The translations under genes were made by a program, and so were the position numbers. Below, one piece after another: positions 26,690 through 35,710 of a stretch of 64,000 nt of DNA. Source of the stretch: Pedobacter sp. PF22-3 (lineage in GTDB: Bacteria; Bacteroidota; Bacteroidia; Sphingobacteriales; Sphingobacteriaceae); contig NZ_JAPIVP010000016.1 in the NCBI RefSeq assembly GCF_026239555.1, positions 1 through 64,000 of the forward strand. Reading direction: 5' to 3'. Each line of letters opens with the position of its first letter. Within the stretch, counting starts at the first letter, position 1. Under the pieces are notes generated by a model. It was not told the origin of the DNA. It did not search any database and saw nothing but the letters and a program-made list of their open reading frames with translations.

Positions 26690-28291
26690 ATGGCCATGAG
26701 AAAGTTGTGTGTGTTGGGTGTTATTTTTATGGCTTTAATGGGAAGTTGTTCTAAAGCAAAGTTAGATCAGGTTAATACCGACCCATCCAAACTGACAGAA
26801 AATAATTATGATCCGAATAGCCTGCTTGCACAGGCGCAGTTAAAATATGCTAATTTGGGTTATTATCAGCTTTTATATCAAAGTACCATGATGCAATTGC
26901 TGGCTTCAACTTATTATTATTATAATAATGGAGATAAATACATCAATGTAGGCAGTTTTACCGATTACCAGGGGCGCATTTTTGATGAAGGATATATGGA
27001 TGCTTCTTACATCAGAGAGATGCAAAGACTGGCCAGGCTGAAAGATCCGGAAGCCTACAAAAACTTGATTGCCATTGGCGATATCATATTCATACTGATT
27101 TTACAGAGAATTACAGATACCTATGGCGATGTACCCTATACACAAGCTGTAAAGGCAATGCAGGGTATTAAATATCCCGCTTACGATCGTCAGGAAGTTA
27201 TTTATAACCAGATGCTGAAGGATCTTGATACCGCTATTGCACAACTTGATCCTGAAAAACCAGGCCCAACTGCCGATCTTTTTTATAAAGGTGATATTAC
27301 CAAATGGAAGAAATTTGGCTATTCGTTAATGCTCAGAATTGCTATGCGTTTAACAAAAGTGGATCCGGATAAAGCCAGAATATGGGCGGAGAAGGCTGCA
27401 GGCAAAACCTTCTACAGCATGAACGATAATGCGATCATAGTGACCGACGCCTCCTCGTTTAACAGCCAGAACGGAACATCACTTGCTTTAAGAACATTTT
27501 CTGATTATCTGGAAGTACGTTGGAGCAAAACCTTAATCGATCAGTTAAAAATTACCAACGACCCCAGGCTGAGTGTGATAGGTGAGGTGCCAAAAGACGG
27601 CCTGGCTAAAAATGCAGATCAGAACCTTAATGGAAATACAGACCCGGCTGCTCAATTGGGTATGCCTAATGGATATGATTTACAGGGCGGTGCAACTGAT
27701 ATCAGTCAGTCGCCAAACTATCCGGGCGGTACAGGCAGCGGAAGTGATTTTGCGCCGCTAGGGAAATACTCCAGACCACGTACTGCGGTGTATCTAAAGT
27801 TGGGTGGCCCGATTTTTATTTTAAGTTATGCCGAAACTGAATTTTTACTTGCCGAAGCAAAGGTAAGGGGCTGGAATATTAATGGTACAGCACAACTACA
27901 TTATGCCAACGGATTAACCGGAGCCATACAGTCACTTGCGCAGTTGGATCCATTGGCTGCGGTTGATGCCAATAAGATTACTACGTTTGTCAATCAGAAC
28001 CCACTTGATGAAAGCAGCACACAAAATGCATTAGCTTTAATAAATACACAGTATTGGGTGGCCACAGGTACCAATTTTAATTTTATAGAAGCCTGGTTAA
28101 ACTGGAAAAGAAGCGATTATCCTAAGCTTGTTCCGATAAACTACAAGGGTAACGTGACCAATGCAACTATTCCCCGCCGGATGATTTATCTTTCAACAGA
28201 GGTACTTAACAACCCTCAAAATTATAAGGATGCAGTGGCCAGGATAGCAGGAGGTGATGTGCTTACGGCCAGGGTATGGTGGGATAAGTAA
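26690..28291 (+). CDS. SusD/RagB-family lipoprotein (partner of the STN-containing SusC)
   Basis: Surface lipoprotein partner of the preceding SusC. A lipoprotein signal ends in LMGSC (Cys about 19 from the chosen start), followed by VNTDPSKLTE and a mainly helical body like the SusD-like type 2 family. The C-terminal half has FILSYAETEFLLAEAKVRGW, and the end has NFIEAWLNWKRSDYPKL. A longer frame starts at 26657 inside susC, but the ATGs at 26690 or 26696 fit the signal peptide and leave no overlap; 26690 is used (533 aa). Last gene of the sigma-FecR-SusC-SusD cassette. A degenerate repeat starts right after its stop codon. Confidence 0.9.
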   Translation: MAMRKLCVLGVIFMALMGSCSKAKLDQVNTDPSKLTENNYDPNSLLAQAQLKYANLGYYQLLYQSTMMQLLASTYYYYNNGDKYINVGSFTDYQGRIFDEGYMDASYIREMQRLARLKDPEAYKNLIAIGDIIFILILQRITDTYGDVPYTQAVKAMQGIKYPAYDRQEVIYNQMLKDLDTAIAQLDPEKPGPTADLFYKGDITKWKKFGYSLMLRIAMRLTKVDPDKARIWAEKAAGKTFYSMNDNAIIVTDASSFNSQNGTSLALRTFSDYLEVRWSKTLIDQLKITNDPRLSVIGEVPKDGLAKNADQNLNGNTDPAAQLGMPNGYDLQGGATDISQSPNYPGGTGSGSDFAPLGKYSRPRTAVYLKLGGPIFILSYAETEFLLAEAKVRGWNINGTAQLHYANGLTGAIQSLAQLDPLAAVDANKITTFVNQNPLDESSTQNALALINTQYWVATGTNFNFIEAWLNWKRSDYPKLVPINYKGNVTNATIPRRMIYLSTEVLNNPQNYKDAVARIAGGDVLTARVWWDK

Positions 28292-28340
28292 ATGAAAGGG
28301 ATGATGTAAGATGGAAATTTACGATGGATGATGTGGAAGA
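28289..28340. repeat. Stop-anchored degenerate repeat after susD
   Basis: Immediately after the stop codon the sequence repeats GATGATGTAAGATGG, TTTACGATGGATGATGTGG, a short-period ATG-rich degenerate repeat. Comparable tails follow five other genes in the window. The remaining gap to 28547 holds TGCGAAATCAGCGGGAATC and a TTGGTCGGT block but no gene. Confidence 0.5.
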
Positions 28341-28547
28341 AAATAATTTGTACATCCAGCTTGGTGCTCCTTGTGCCCTATTCTCTGTGTGGTTAACTAA
28401 TGGAAGATGCAAGAAATTCTGCGGTGATCTGCGAAATCAGCGGGAATCAAAATACCGTTATCTCGATTGGTCGGTATGATGCCAACTGATAGGTAAAATC
28501 AAAGTTCCTTGCAAAATAAGAGCAGTTTTATAGTTGAAGCAGTAGCG

Positions 28548-29048
28548 TTAAAAATCATACATATTATTCGCACGCAAGTTTTCAATAGCTAACTCGGCGT
28601 CAGCCTTTAAAGTAAGCAATATACGTGTTTCTTCTTCTATTGGTATTAAAGGTTTATATCCGTACTGACTAAAAAATGATTTGGTATGCGCCTGATAATC
28701 CGTTAAAAATTCAATTAGTGAAACTACATCAGCATCAAAACCTTGACTTTCAAAATTAAACTGACATGAACTTTTATAAGAGATAAATTCTTCTTCACCT
28801 ATTGTAAATGAAGCCTGTATGTTCCAGCTGTTTGGACTAATCGGCGTAACAATGTTTTCTTCATCTTCTTGATGTTCTACACAATAAAGAATATTAAACT
28901 TAATAAAAATTGTATTTAACGATTCAACCTTCTCACCAGTAATTTCAAAACCAGACTGATAATTCCTGGATGTTTTGCTTTCTTCCAGATATTCATCATT
29001 ATAGATGTATTCATTTACAACGATGGGCTTTACATTAAATATTTTCAT
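28548..29048 (-). CDS. Hypothetical cytoplasmic protein, 166 aa
   Basis: I do not recognise this protein. It is acidic, has no signal peptide or membrane segment, and appears to be mostly beta strand in the first two thirds (ESLNTIFIKFNILYCVE; SWNIQASFTIGEEEFISY), with a helical C-terminal third (ILLTLKADAELAIENLRANN). It has a good ATG and ordinary codon use, and it sits isolated between repeat-rich gaps, which is typical of an accessory gene. No promoter box or terminator was identified with confidence. Confidence 0.6.
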   Translation of the reverse strand: MKIFNVKPIVVNEYIYNDEYLEESKTSRNYQSGFEITGEKVESLNTIFIKFNILYCVEHQEDEENIVTPISPNSWNIQASFTIGEEEFISYKSSCQFNFESQGFDADVVSLIEFLTDYQAHTKSFFSQYGYKPLIPIEEETRILLTLKADAELAIENLRANNMYDF

Positions 29049-29318
29049 AGGAGCGTTTTTTAAGGGTTTATTTTATCGTTATTAAAGCCACGGAGTAAAA
29101 AGGCATCTTCTTGATCAATTATTCTAGCATAAAGGCACAAGAGTACATTTCCCTAATATAAAAAAATCAGTCAAAACACTAGTGCACAAAGTTTGCAAAT
29201 TGAAAGATAATTATTTTTCTATTGGTCGGTGACTCACTGAACAGGAAGATAACTTATTCTATTTTGTGCAACTGTATTAGGTTTCGGTCTGTGCGACACC
29301 AACCGATAAGTAAATAGT

Positions 29319-29413
29319 CATTATAAGGAACGAAGCAATCTTAATGCGCACGCTGGTATCGATCGTTGTAAGATTGCTTCATCGGCTGAAAAAGCCTTCT
29401 CAGCAATGACGGT
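29319..29413. repeat. GTCATT...GCAATGAC-bounded dispersed repeat
   Basis: The unit begins GTCATTATAAGGAACGAAGC, contains AAGCAATCTT and the inverted AAGATTGCTT (arms 29333-29342 and 29370-29379), and ends CAGCAATGACGG, so both ends and centre are inverted repeats. A shorter relative lies at 43806-43857 and a fragment at 34487-34510. Confidence 0.65.
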
Positions 29414-29504
29414 AGGGTAGAAATGACTATCTGATTATACCAGTTATTCCAAATACTTTGTTTTTTGAAACAGACCTTAGGCAATTAAGATTTTACTAAA
29501 CAGC

Positions 29505-29542
29505 CCAAACAAAACATGCCTCCCGATTTTGGAAGGCATGTT
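29505..29542 (-). terminator. Terminator of the TPR/barrel operon
   Basis: AACATGCCT (29513-29521) pairs with AGGCATGTT (29534-29542). The minus strand continues TTTTGTTTGG after the stem. Located 20 nt after the stop codon of the barrel gene. Confidence 0.75.
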
Positions 29543-29561
29543 TGTTCGTATAAAGATCTAA

Positions 29562-31259
29562 TTAGAAAGAATAAGTCAGCCCGCCGAAAATATTAAATCC
29601 GTTAGCCTGATAATATAAATACCTGCTGTAATTATTATTTAAAATGTTATTTGCCTTTGCAAAAACAGAGAATTTTTTGTTGATCCTATAATCAGCACCC
29701 AATCCTAAATCTACATAACCTTTAACGGTTTCAATCAGTTCTATACCCGTATTAGGGATTACGTATTGTGAAGCAGGAACGGGAGTGCTAGTATAAACTT
29801 TAGCCTTAACATCATCCTGAATCACCACACCAGCATTAAAGCTTAGTTTTTTGTTGAAGGTGTACATAAAGTTCGAGCTTACTTTTAGGCCTGGTTTAAA
29901 CCAAGAGTATGTTTCAGAAGCGGGCTTCCAATCATCCAGATTTAATTTTCCTGTCCATTTTAATGCATCGCTTACCTGAATAGAAATTTCACCTTCTAAA
30001 CCGGTTAATTTCGTTTTACCGAAATCGTAAATCACATCAAACTTGTTAAAGTCGGTAAAGTTGTTTACGAACAAAGGCATATCATCAAACTGTTTTACAT
30101 AAATACGGGCTTTGTAACCAAAACCTGGTCCGCCGGTACCCTTAACACCCGCGCTGAAACTCAATTTTTCTACAGTGTTTTTAACCAGTATATTGCTGTT
30201 TAACCAAGGGTTTTCATCTGTAAAGCCTTTTAAAGAGTTTCTGTTCACATCACCCTTAACTTCACCAAAAACCTGTAAATAATCAGGAATCAGCGTAAAA
30301 TCGGCCGTAATTGCAGGGAAAACCTTTGTGCTGCTATAGGCACCAAATTCCTGTACAAAATTAACACCTGCAGTAATTTTAGCACCTTTAACCTGTAAGC
30401 GGATATAAGGATTTAAACGCAACAGGTTATTGCCAACACTGGTTAAAGCATCTTTGGTATTTCCAAATTCGGTTGATGCTGCTAAACCCAGGTTAAAAGA
30501 ATTGATGCGTTTGTTTACATAACCATTTAGGCTCAGGTAATTTTCTTTAGCGCTAAATTTATCGTTCCAGATATAGCCATTGGCTTTTAAAGCGTAGCTA
30601 AAAGCATCTTCATCTTCGGTAAAATTTTTAACCAGTTCGCCTTCCAATTCGATGGTGGTTAAAGCCTGCTTATCCGGATTGGGGTTTAGCGTAGGGCTGT
30701 TGTTGTCGATGCCGTAAAAATACGTGCCGTTACGCTCAAAATTAATGCGGCCACTTACGGTGTTTTCATCTAAAATGCTGCGGCCAAAAACGCTTAATTG
30801 TTGATTGCTACTGTTCTGTTTATTTAACTTTCCTTGCTGACTGAAGTGTTTAAAATAACCACCAACCTGTAATCCTTCATCTTTGCCGGTGTTAAAATAG
30901 GCCTCTCCCAAAAGGGTACCTAAAGAACCAAATCCACCTTTTACATAATTGTTGACTAAAATACTCGCTTTTTCTTCAGCAAGTGCCTGTGCCTGTAATT
31001 TTTGGATATCGCTGTTCAATTCCAGCTTTCTATCCATAATGCTATAGTTTAATTTTGCTTTATACGTTTTAACGTCGTCCAAATTCGGGCTTCTTCTCAA
31101 CTTCACCGCTTCTGCCAAAATTGGTTTGTATGGGCGCACTACTTCAATCTCTTCATTTACTACCCCTTTTTCCTCCGTTTTTTTATCCTGCGCCTGTGCG
31201 GTCATTAACCCGGCAGCTAAAAAAAACAGGGAACTATATATATATTTAATCGATTTCAT
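29562..31259 (-). CDS. Outer-membrane beta-barrel protein, TonB-dependent-receptor-like
   Basis: A 565-residue exported protein: signal peptide about residues 1-23 (MTAQAQ), a short periplasmic N terminus with EEIEVVRPYKPILAEAVKL, then a long run of alternating amphipathic strands ending in an aromatic residue (GGLTYSF). This is the pattern of the barrel half of TonB-dependent receptors without a recognisable plug. It lies 4 nt after the giant TPR gene, so the two products probably act together, one embedded in the outer membrane and one periplasmic. I cannot assign a substrate. Confidence 0.72.
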   Translation of the reverse strand: MKSIKYIYSSLFFLAAGLMTAQAQDKKTEEKGVVNEEIEVVRPYKPILAEAVKLRRSPNLDDVKTYKAKLNYSIMDRKLELNSDIQKLQAQALAEEKASILVNNYVKGGFGSLGTLLGEAYFNTGKDEGLQVGGYFKHFSQQGKLNKQNSSNQQLSVFGRSILDENTVSGRINFERNGTYFYGIDNNSPTLNPNPDKQALTTIELEGELVKNFTEDEDAFSYALKANGYIWNDKFSAKENYLSLNGYVNKRINSFNLGLAASTEFGNTKDALTSVGNNLLRLNPYIRLQVKGAKITAGVNFVQEFGAYSSTKVFPAITADFTLIPDYLQVFGEVKGDVNRNSLKGFTDENPWLNSNILVKNTVEKLSFSAGVKGTGGPGFGYKARIYVKQFDDMPLFVNNFTDFNKFDVIYDFGKTKLTGLEGEISIQVSDALKWTGKLNLDDWKPASETYSWFKPGLKVSSNFMYTFNKKLSFNAGVVIQDDVKAKVYTSTPVPASQYVIPNTGIELIETVKGYVDLGLGADYRINKKFSVFAKANNILNNNYSRYLYYQANGFNIFGGLTYSF

Positions 31260-31263
31260 AATG

Positions 31264-34200
31264 CTACTTCTTCTGGTTTAGTTTTTCTAGTTTTTCTTTG
31301 GCTGTAGGGATGATATCATCCTTGCCTTCGTAATTATCAATTATACTGAGAAGTGTACTTTTTGCCTGTAAATTGTCTTTCAGGGCTACATAATTATCAG
31401 ATAGCAGGATAAAGGCTTTCGCTACCCAATAATCGTAAGAAGCCATGTTGTTGATCAGATCAAAACAGGTTTTAGATGAGGTTTTGAAATCACCTTTGCT
31501 GTATTCCAATAAAGCTAAGTTGTATTTTGCCTCAGCAGCAGCAATGGTTTTTGTTTTGGCCACTACATTTTTAAATTCTTTGATGGCTGTGGTAGTGTCG
31601 CCTTTCAATAGGTAAGCTTTGCCAGAATATAAGCTAGAACTGTTTTTTTCTTCTTCTGAAGCTTTTTCCGATTCTTTAGTCAGCTGTGCATATTTAAGCA
31701 TGTCATCAGGCATGTTCAGGGCGGTGTAAGCCTTTAACAAATTATTGATGGCAAAACTATAATGCGATTTGTAATCGGTTGTTGTTTCCAATCTTTTCAG
31801 GTAAACAATAGCCTCATTGTATTTTTTCTGATTTAAGAACAATTGCGAAATGCTAACCAATGAACGTTCAGTATAATCACTTGTCCAGTCGTTTAAGATA
31901 AATTCGTAATCAGGAATAGCTTCATCCGGACGACCTAATTTAACCAACGATTCTGCTCTGATAAATTTTGCCTCTTTTTCATGGTTTGCCTTCGGGAATT
32001 TATCAAAGTAAGCATTAACGGCCTGTAATGCACCATTGGCATCACCTTTTAAATAAGTATTATTGGCTGCAGCAAAAACGATGTTGTCTTGCTCCGAACC
32101 AGAATAATTTCCAAGTGGGGTAGTAGCGGCATAAGCAATAAAACCATCTGCATCACCACGGTCTACATAAATATTTTTGATCGATTCCATGGCCTGTTTA
32201 GCTTCATCGGCAGTTGGATAATCGCGGATTACCTTTTTGAACGATTCTAAAGCGGCATCATCCTGATCCTGGTTATATTGAACCAAACCGATCGTTACCA
32301 AAGCTTTTGCCACATAACTGCTACGTGGGTATTTGGCTACCAAAGCGACAAGATCTGATTTAGATTTATCAAAATCGCCTTTGTTGAAATAGGTATAGGC
32401 TGTTTCGAAACCGGCATCATCTGCGTAGTTCGAGTTTGGAAAGGCATTCAATAAGTTCTGCATGGTGGCAATTTTTGCATCATATTGGTTTTCCAATCCC
32501 TGGATCATTCCTTTCTGGAAAGTAGCATAATCTTCAGAAGTAGTTTTGCGACTGATGATTTTGTTATAATTGGCCATTGCATCACCATAATTCTTATTGA
32601 CGAAATACGAATCGGCTAAACGGATGGTCGCATCGTCAATGGTTTTTTGATCTTTATCATTACCGGCGAGGAATTTTTCGAAGTAATTGGCTGCTTTGCT
32701 GTATTTCTCGTCTTCGAATGCTGCGTAAGCCAAAGCATAATTCGCGAAATTATATACACCTGTTTTATCGGCATCTGGCATTTTCAAAAATTTCTCGAAA
32801 GTGCTAACTGCTTCGCCATACTTACGCAGTTCGTACATTGCCTCTGCCTTCCAGTAAGTATTTAATGCATTGATCTCATTATCTTCCGGGAACGTTTCAG
32901 AACGTAAAAACATTGATAATGCATTTGGGAATGCTCTTTCGTTATAAAATTCCAGTCCACGGAAATAGGTTACTTTTTGATAAGCTTCTTTAGCTTCGAG
33001 GTTTTTATCCGGAATAGGCTCAAGAATATCAACAGCTGCCTGATAGTTTTTGGTGGTTAATAAAACCTCCCCCAATAAAGTTTTCGCCTCGTTTATTTTA
33101 CGCGATTTCGGGAAAGTTTTTAAGAAACCCTGGGTAGCTTCTAAAGCTTGTTGATGAAATTCTAACTCGTAACTTAATTTGGCATAGTTTAACCAGGCTT
33201 CTTCTTGTATCCCTTTATCGAAACTTAAACGCGAAGCCCTGAAAAACGCACTTTGTGCTTTCTGTTTGTTGCCCAACTGGATGAATGCTTTACCCAGCGT
33301 ATGCATACCATTTTGCAGGTAAATATCATCGGTATTTAGTTTTTCTAAAACAGCAACAGCCTCTTTGTATTTTTTATTCTGAAACAAAGAATATCCGTAT
33401 TGGTAAATGAAGAGATTGTTCTTCATTTCGCTTTTATCTTTTGCATAATATTCTGCAAAATACTTTTCAGCATTTTTGAATTCTGATTTTGCAAAGTACG
33501 ATGCGGCAACCAAACTCAACATTTCTGGTTCGAACTGCTGTTTGGTTTTTTGAATGGCTGCCAAAGCATAGCTGATCACATCATCGTAACGCTCATCAAG
33601 ATAGTACATCGAAGTGATGTAGTAGGGATAACTCGCCTCATAAGTAGGAGAGCCCTTTAACTTTTCGAAGTTGGCCAGTGCCGTTTTATATTCTTTATTT
33701 AAGTAATTGATGTAAGCAAAGTAGTAGGTAGCACTTTCCTGAAAATCTCCTTCTTCTTTTTTAACTTTTTCGAATAACGGTTCTGCCTTATCGTAGTCTT
33801 TAAGTTCAAAATAGGCATAACCCTGTTTAAACTGGTACTCGTTTCTTTGTTTGCCCGAAAGGGTAGAAGGATCTGTTTTTTCGAACCATTCTAAAGCTTT
33901 TTTATAGTTTTTCTGGTTGAAATAAGTTTTGCCAACGTAGAAATAGGCAAGCTTGGTATTGGGATTTAACGGATAATCGCGGATAAAGGCCTGAAATAAA
34001 CTCTCGGCATCGGCATTGGTTAACTCCAGTGCGCAAACTGCTGCATAAAATTTTGCATTTTCCTTCAGTAAAGACAATTCGGCATTGCTTTCCGTTTGGG
34101 TAGAAGGTTTATAACGTTGCAGCTCAACGAGTTTAAATTGTTGTGCAGCTGCCGTATATTTCTCTTTGTCTAATAATTCTAAGCCCGTTTGGTAGTTTTT

Positions 34201-34287
34201 GTTGAGGTTCTGCACCGCGCTAACTTGGGCGTAAGTGCTGAAACTTCCAGCTAAAATTAGCGGAATTAGTAAGTATTTTTTCTGCAT
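31264..34287 (-). CDS. Giant exported tetratricopeptide-repeat protein
   Basis: A 1007-residue protein with a signal peptide (about residues 1-22, STYAQ) followed by about twenty or more TPR-like helical pairs across its whole length, many with the ..A..Y.KA...F pattern (for example NYKKALEWFEK, KYSKAANYFEKFL, DYDKAEPLFEKV). It probably forms a long periplasmic superhelix for protein-protein contacts. Start: the longest frame begins at a TTG at 34296 within CATATTTG, a near-match to the -7 box, so I use the ATG at 34287. The barrel protein gene follows after 4 nt. Confidence 0.85.
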   Translation of the reverse strand: MQKKYLLIPLILAGSFSTYAQVSAVQNLNKNYQTGLELLDKEKYTAAAQQFKLVELQRYKPSTQTESNAELSLLKENAKFYAAVCALELTNADAESLFQAFIRDYPLNPNTKLAYFYVGKTYFNQKNYKKALEWFEKTDPSTLSGKQRNEYQFKQGYAYFELKDYDKAEPLFEKVKKEEGDFQESATYYFAYINYLNKEYKTALANFEKLKGSPTYEASYPYYITSMYYLDERYDDVISYALAAIQKTKQQFEPEMLSLVAASYFAKSEFKNAEKYFAEYYAKDKSEMKNNLFIYQYGYSLFQNKKYKEAVAVLEKLNTDDIYLQNGMHTLGKAFIQLGNKQKAQSAFFRASRLSFDKGIQEEAWLNYAKLSYELEFHQQALEATQGFLKTFPKSRKINEAKTLLGEVLLTTKNYQAAVDILEPIPDKNLEAKEAYQKVTYFRGLEFYNERAFPNALSMFLRSETFPEDNEINALNTYWKAEAMYELRKYGEAVSTFEKFLKMPDADKTGVYNFANYALAYAAFEDEKYSKAANYFEKFLAGNDKDQKTIDDATIRLADSYFVNKNYGDAMANYNKIISRKTTSEDYATFQKGMIQGLENQYDAKIATMQNLLNAFPNSNYADDAGFETAYTYFNKGDFDKSKSDLVALVAKYPRSSYVAKALVTIGLVQYNQDQDDAALESFKKVIRDYPTADEAKQAMESIKNIYVDRGDADGFIAYAATTPLGNYSGSEQDNIVFAAANNTYLKGDANGALQAVNAYFDKFPKANHEKEAKFIRAESLVKLGRPDEAIPDYEFILNDWTSDYTERSLVSISQLFLNQKKYNEAIVYLKRLETTTDYKSHYSFAINNLLKAYTALNMPDDMLKYAQLTKESEKASEEEKNSSSLYSGKAYLLKGDTTTAIKEFKNVVAKTKTIAAAEAKYNLALLEYSKGDFKTSSKTCFDLINNMASYDYWVAKAFILLSDNYVALKDNLQAKSTLLSIIDNYEGKDDIIPTAKEKLEKLNQKK

Positions 34288-34778
34288 TGGTTTCAAATAT
34301 GGTTGGTACTAAATTAGAAATAGTATCAAAGCTTATCAACAGAAGTAATTAACATCTGTTAATAACACAGATTAACGACAGGATTTTTGGTTTGGTATTA
34401 AGGGGTGGTGGAATGTGGAAAAGTTAAGTTCATTGGTTCATTCGTAATTGGTGCCGCCGCGTACGTTTTCGAGGCGACTTTTTAGCCCACGAAGCAATCT
34501 CAATAGAAGTAGTTTTATCTTCTTGTAGAAGGATTAACTGGTTAATTGTTTAAATCGGTTAACTGTTCCCAACGGATCAAATACCCAATCCAATACGTCC
34601 TCCTGAACTTGGTTCAGGATCTAACCTGGAGTGGTTATTTTCATTAATCAATTTGTTTTGCAAACTACGAATTTACAACAGATGTAATTGCTGACTATAC
34701 TAACAACCAACGCAGCTGATGGACTCTGGACTCATGACTATAGACTGAGGACTTCTTACTAAGAACTCCCAACTAACA
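34288..34778. other. Intergenic region with repeat fragments
   Basis: No gene seen. It contains a near-match -7 box (CATATTTG, 34294-34301) for the TPR gene, a GAAGCAATCTC fragment near 34491, a TTAACTGGTTAATTG...CGGTTAACTG block at 34528-34567, and a CTGAACTTGGTTCAGGATC fragment near 34604. A degenerate GACTCTGGACTCATGACTAT-type repeat adjoins the pyrB stop. Confidence 0.6.
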
Positions 34779-34781
34779 CTA
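34720..34781. repeat. Stop-anchored degenerate repeat after pyrB
   Basis: Read in the pyrB direction, the stop TAG is the first part of TAGTGTTAGTTGGGAGTTC, continuing with AGTCCTCAGTCTATAGTCAT and GAGTCCAGAGTCC. The period is about 7-8 nt around the core AGTC. Confidence 0.55.
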
Positions 34782-35708
34782 CCCCTGACTTGCCAACAAA
34801 TAAAGCACTGCCATTCTCACGGCCACACCGTTTTCTACCTGTTCTAAAATGATCGATTGTTTGCTGTCGGCCACGTCGCTGGTAATCTCAACACCTCTGT
34901 TTATTGGTCCAGGGTGCATCACGATAATTTCTTTATCCAGGTTATCTAAAATCTGTTTATTTAAGCCGTACATCATGGCATATTCCCTTAAAGATGGGAA
35001 GTATTTTATGTCCTGACGCTCCAACTGAATACGCAGCATGTTGGCTACATCGCACCAGTTCAGCGCTTTAATTAAATTATGTTCAACTTTTACACCAAGT
35101 TGGTGGATATGTTTGGGAATTAGAGTGGTAGGACCGCAAACCATAACCTCTGCACCTAAACGTTGCAGGCAAAGGATGTTGGATATGGCAACCCGTGAGT
35201 GCAGGATATCGCCCACAATTACTACTTTTTTACCAGCTACATCACCCAATTTCTGGCGGATGGAGAAAGCATCAAGTAAGGCCTGTGTAGGGTGTTCATG
35301 TGCGCCATCTCCGGCATTTACGATCTGGGCCTTCACATGTTTACTTAAAAACTGACCTGCCCCGGCATAAGGATGACGCATCACCACCATATCAACTTTC
35401 ATTGATAAGATGTTGTTTACAGTATCGATAAGGGTTTCGCCTTTGCTTACCGACGATGATGAGGCAGCAAAATTAACCACATCAGCCGAAAGTCTTTTTT
35501 CGGCAAGTTCGAACGAAAGTTTGGTACGGGTAGAGTTTTCGAAAAAGATATTGGCAATAGTGATATCACGAAGTGAAGGAACCTTTTTAATTGGGCGGTT
35601 AATTACTTCCTTGAAATTATCTGCAGTTTCGAAAATCAATTCGATATCATTCCGGTTAATATCTTTAATGCCTAAAAGATGTCGGGTTGATAGTTTTTCT
35701 GCTGCCAT
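34779..35708 (-). CDS. pyrB: Aspartate carbamoyltransferase catalytic subunit
   Basis: Joins carbamoyl phosphate and aspartate to N-carbamoyl-aspartate in pyrimidine biosynthesis. Carbamoyl-phosphate motif FFENSTRTKLSFE lies near residues 55-67, the MRHPYAGAG and HPTQALLDAF segments follow, and IVMHPGPINRG near the C terminus is diagnostic for the ATCase family rather than ornithine carbamoyltransferase. Length 309 is standard. It is 2 nt after pyrR, so the two are one operon. No pyrI-like regulatory subunit gene lies next to it. Confidence 0.95.
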   Translation of the reverse strand: MAAEKLSTRHLLGIKDINRNDIELIFETADNFKEVINRPIKKVPSLRDITIANIFFENSTRTKLSFELAEKRLSADVVNFAASSSSVSKGETLIDTVNNILSMKVDMVVMRHPYAGAGQFLSKHVKAQIVNAGDGAHEHPTQALLDAFSIRQKLGDVAGKKVVIVGDILHSRVAISNILCLQRLGAEVMVCGPTTLIPKHIHQLGVKVEHNLIKALNWCDVANMLRIQLERQDIKYFPSLREYAMMYGLNKQILDNLDKEIIVMHPGPINRGVEITSDVADSKQSIILEQVENGVAVRMAVLYLLASQG

Positions 35709-35710
35709 TT

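Larger units (their letters stand above)
29049..29561. other. Repeat-rich intergenic region
   Basis: No gene seen. It contains a TATTGGTCGGTGACTCAC block near 29219 and its opposite-facing relative GGTCTGTGCGACACCAACCG at 29286-29305. A GCAATCTT...GCAATGACG repeat follows at 29319-29413, then the terminator of the barrel gene near 29505-29542. Confidence 0.6.

Noticed and set aside
28430..28480. Possible tRNA in the GCGAAATCAGCGGGAATC stretch
   Set aside because: No cloverleaf or T-loop motif can be formed; it resembles a dispersed intergenic repeat.
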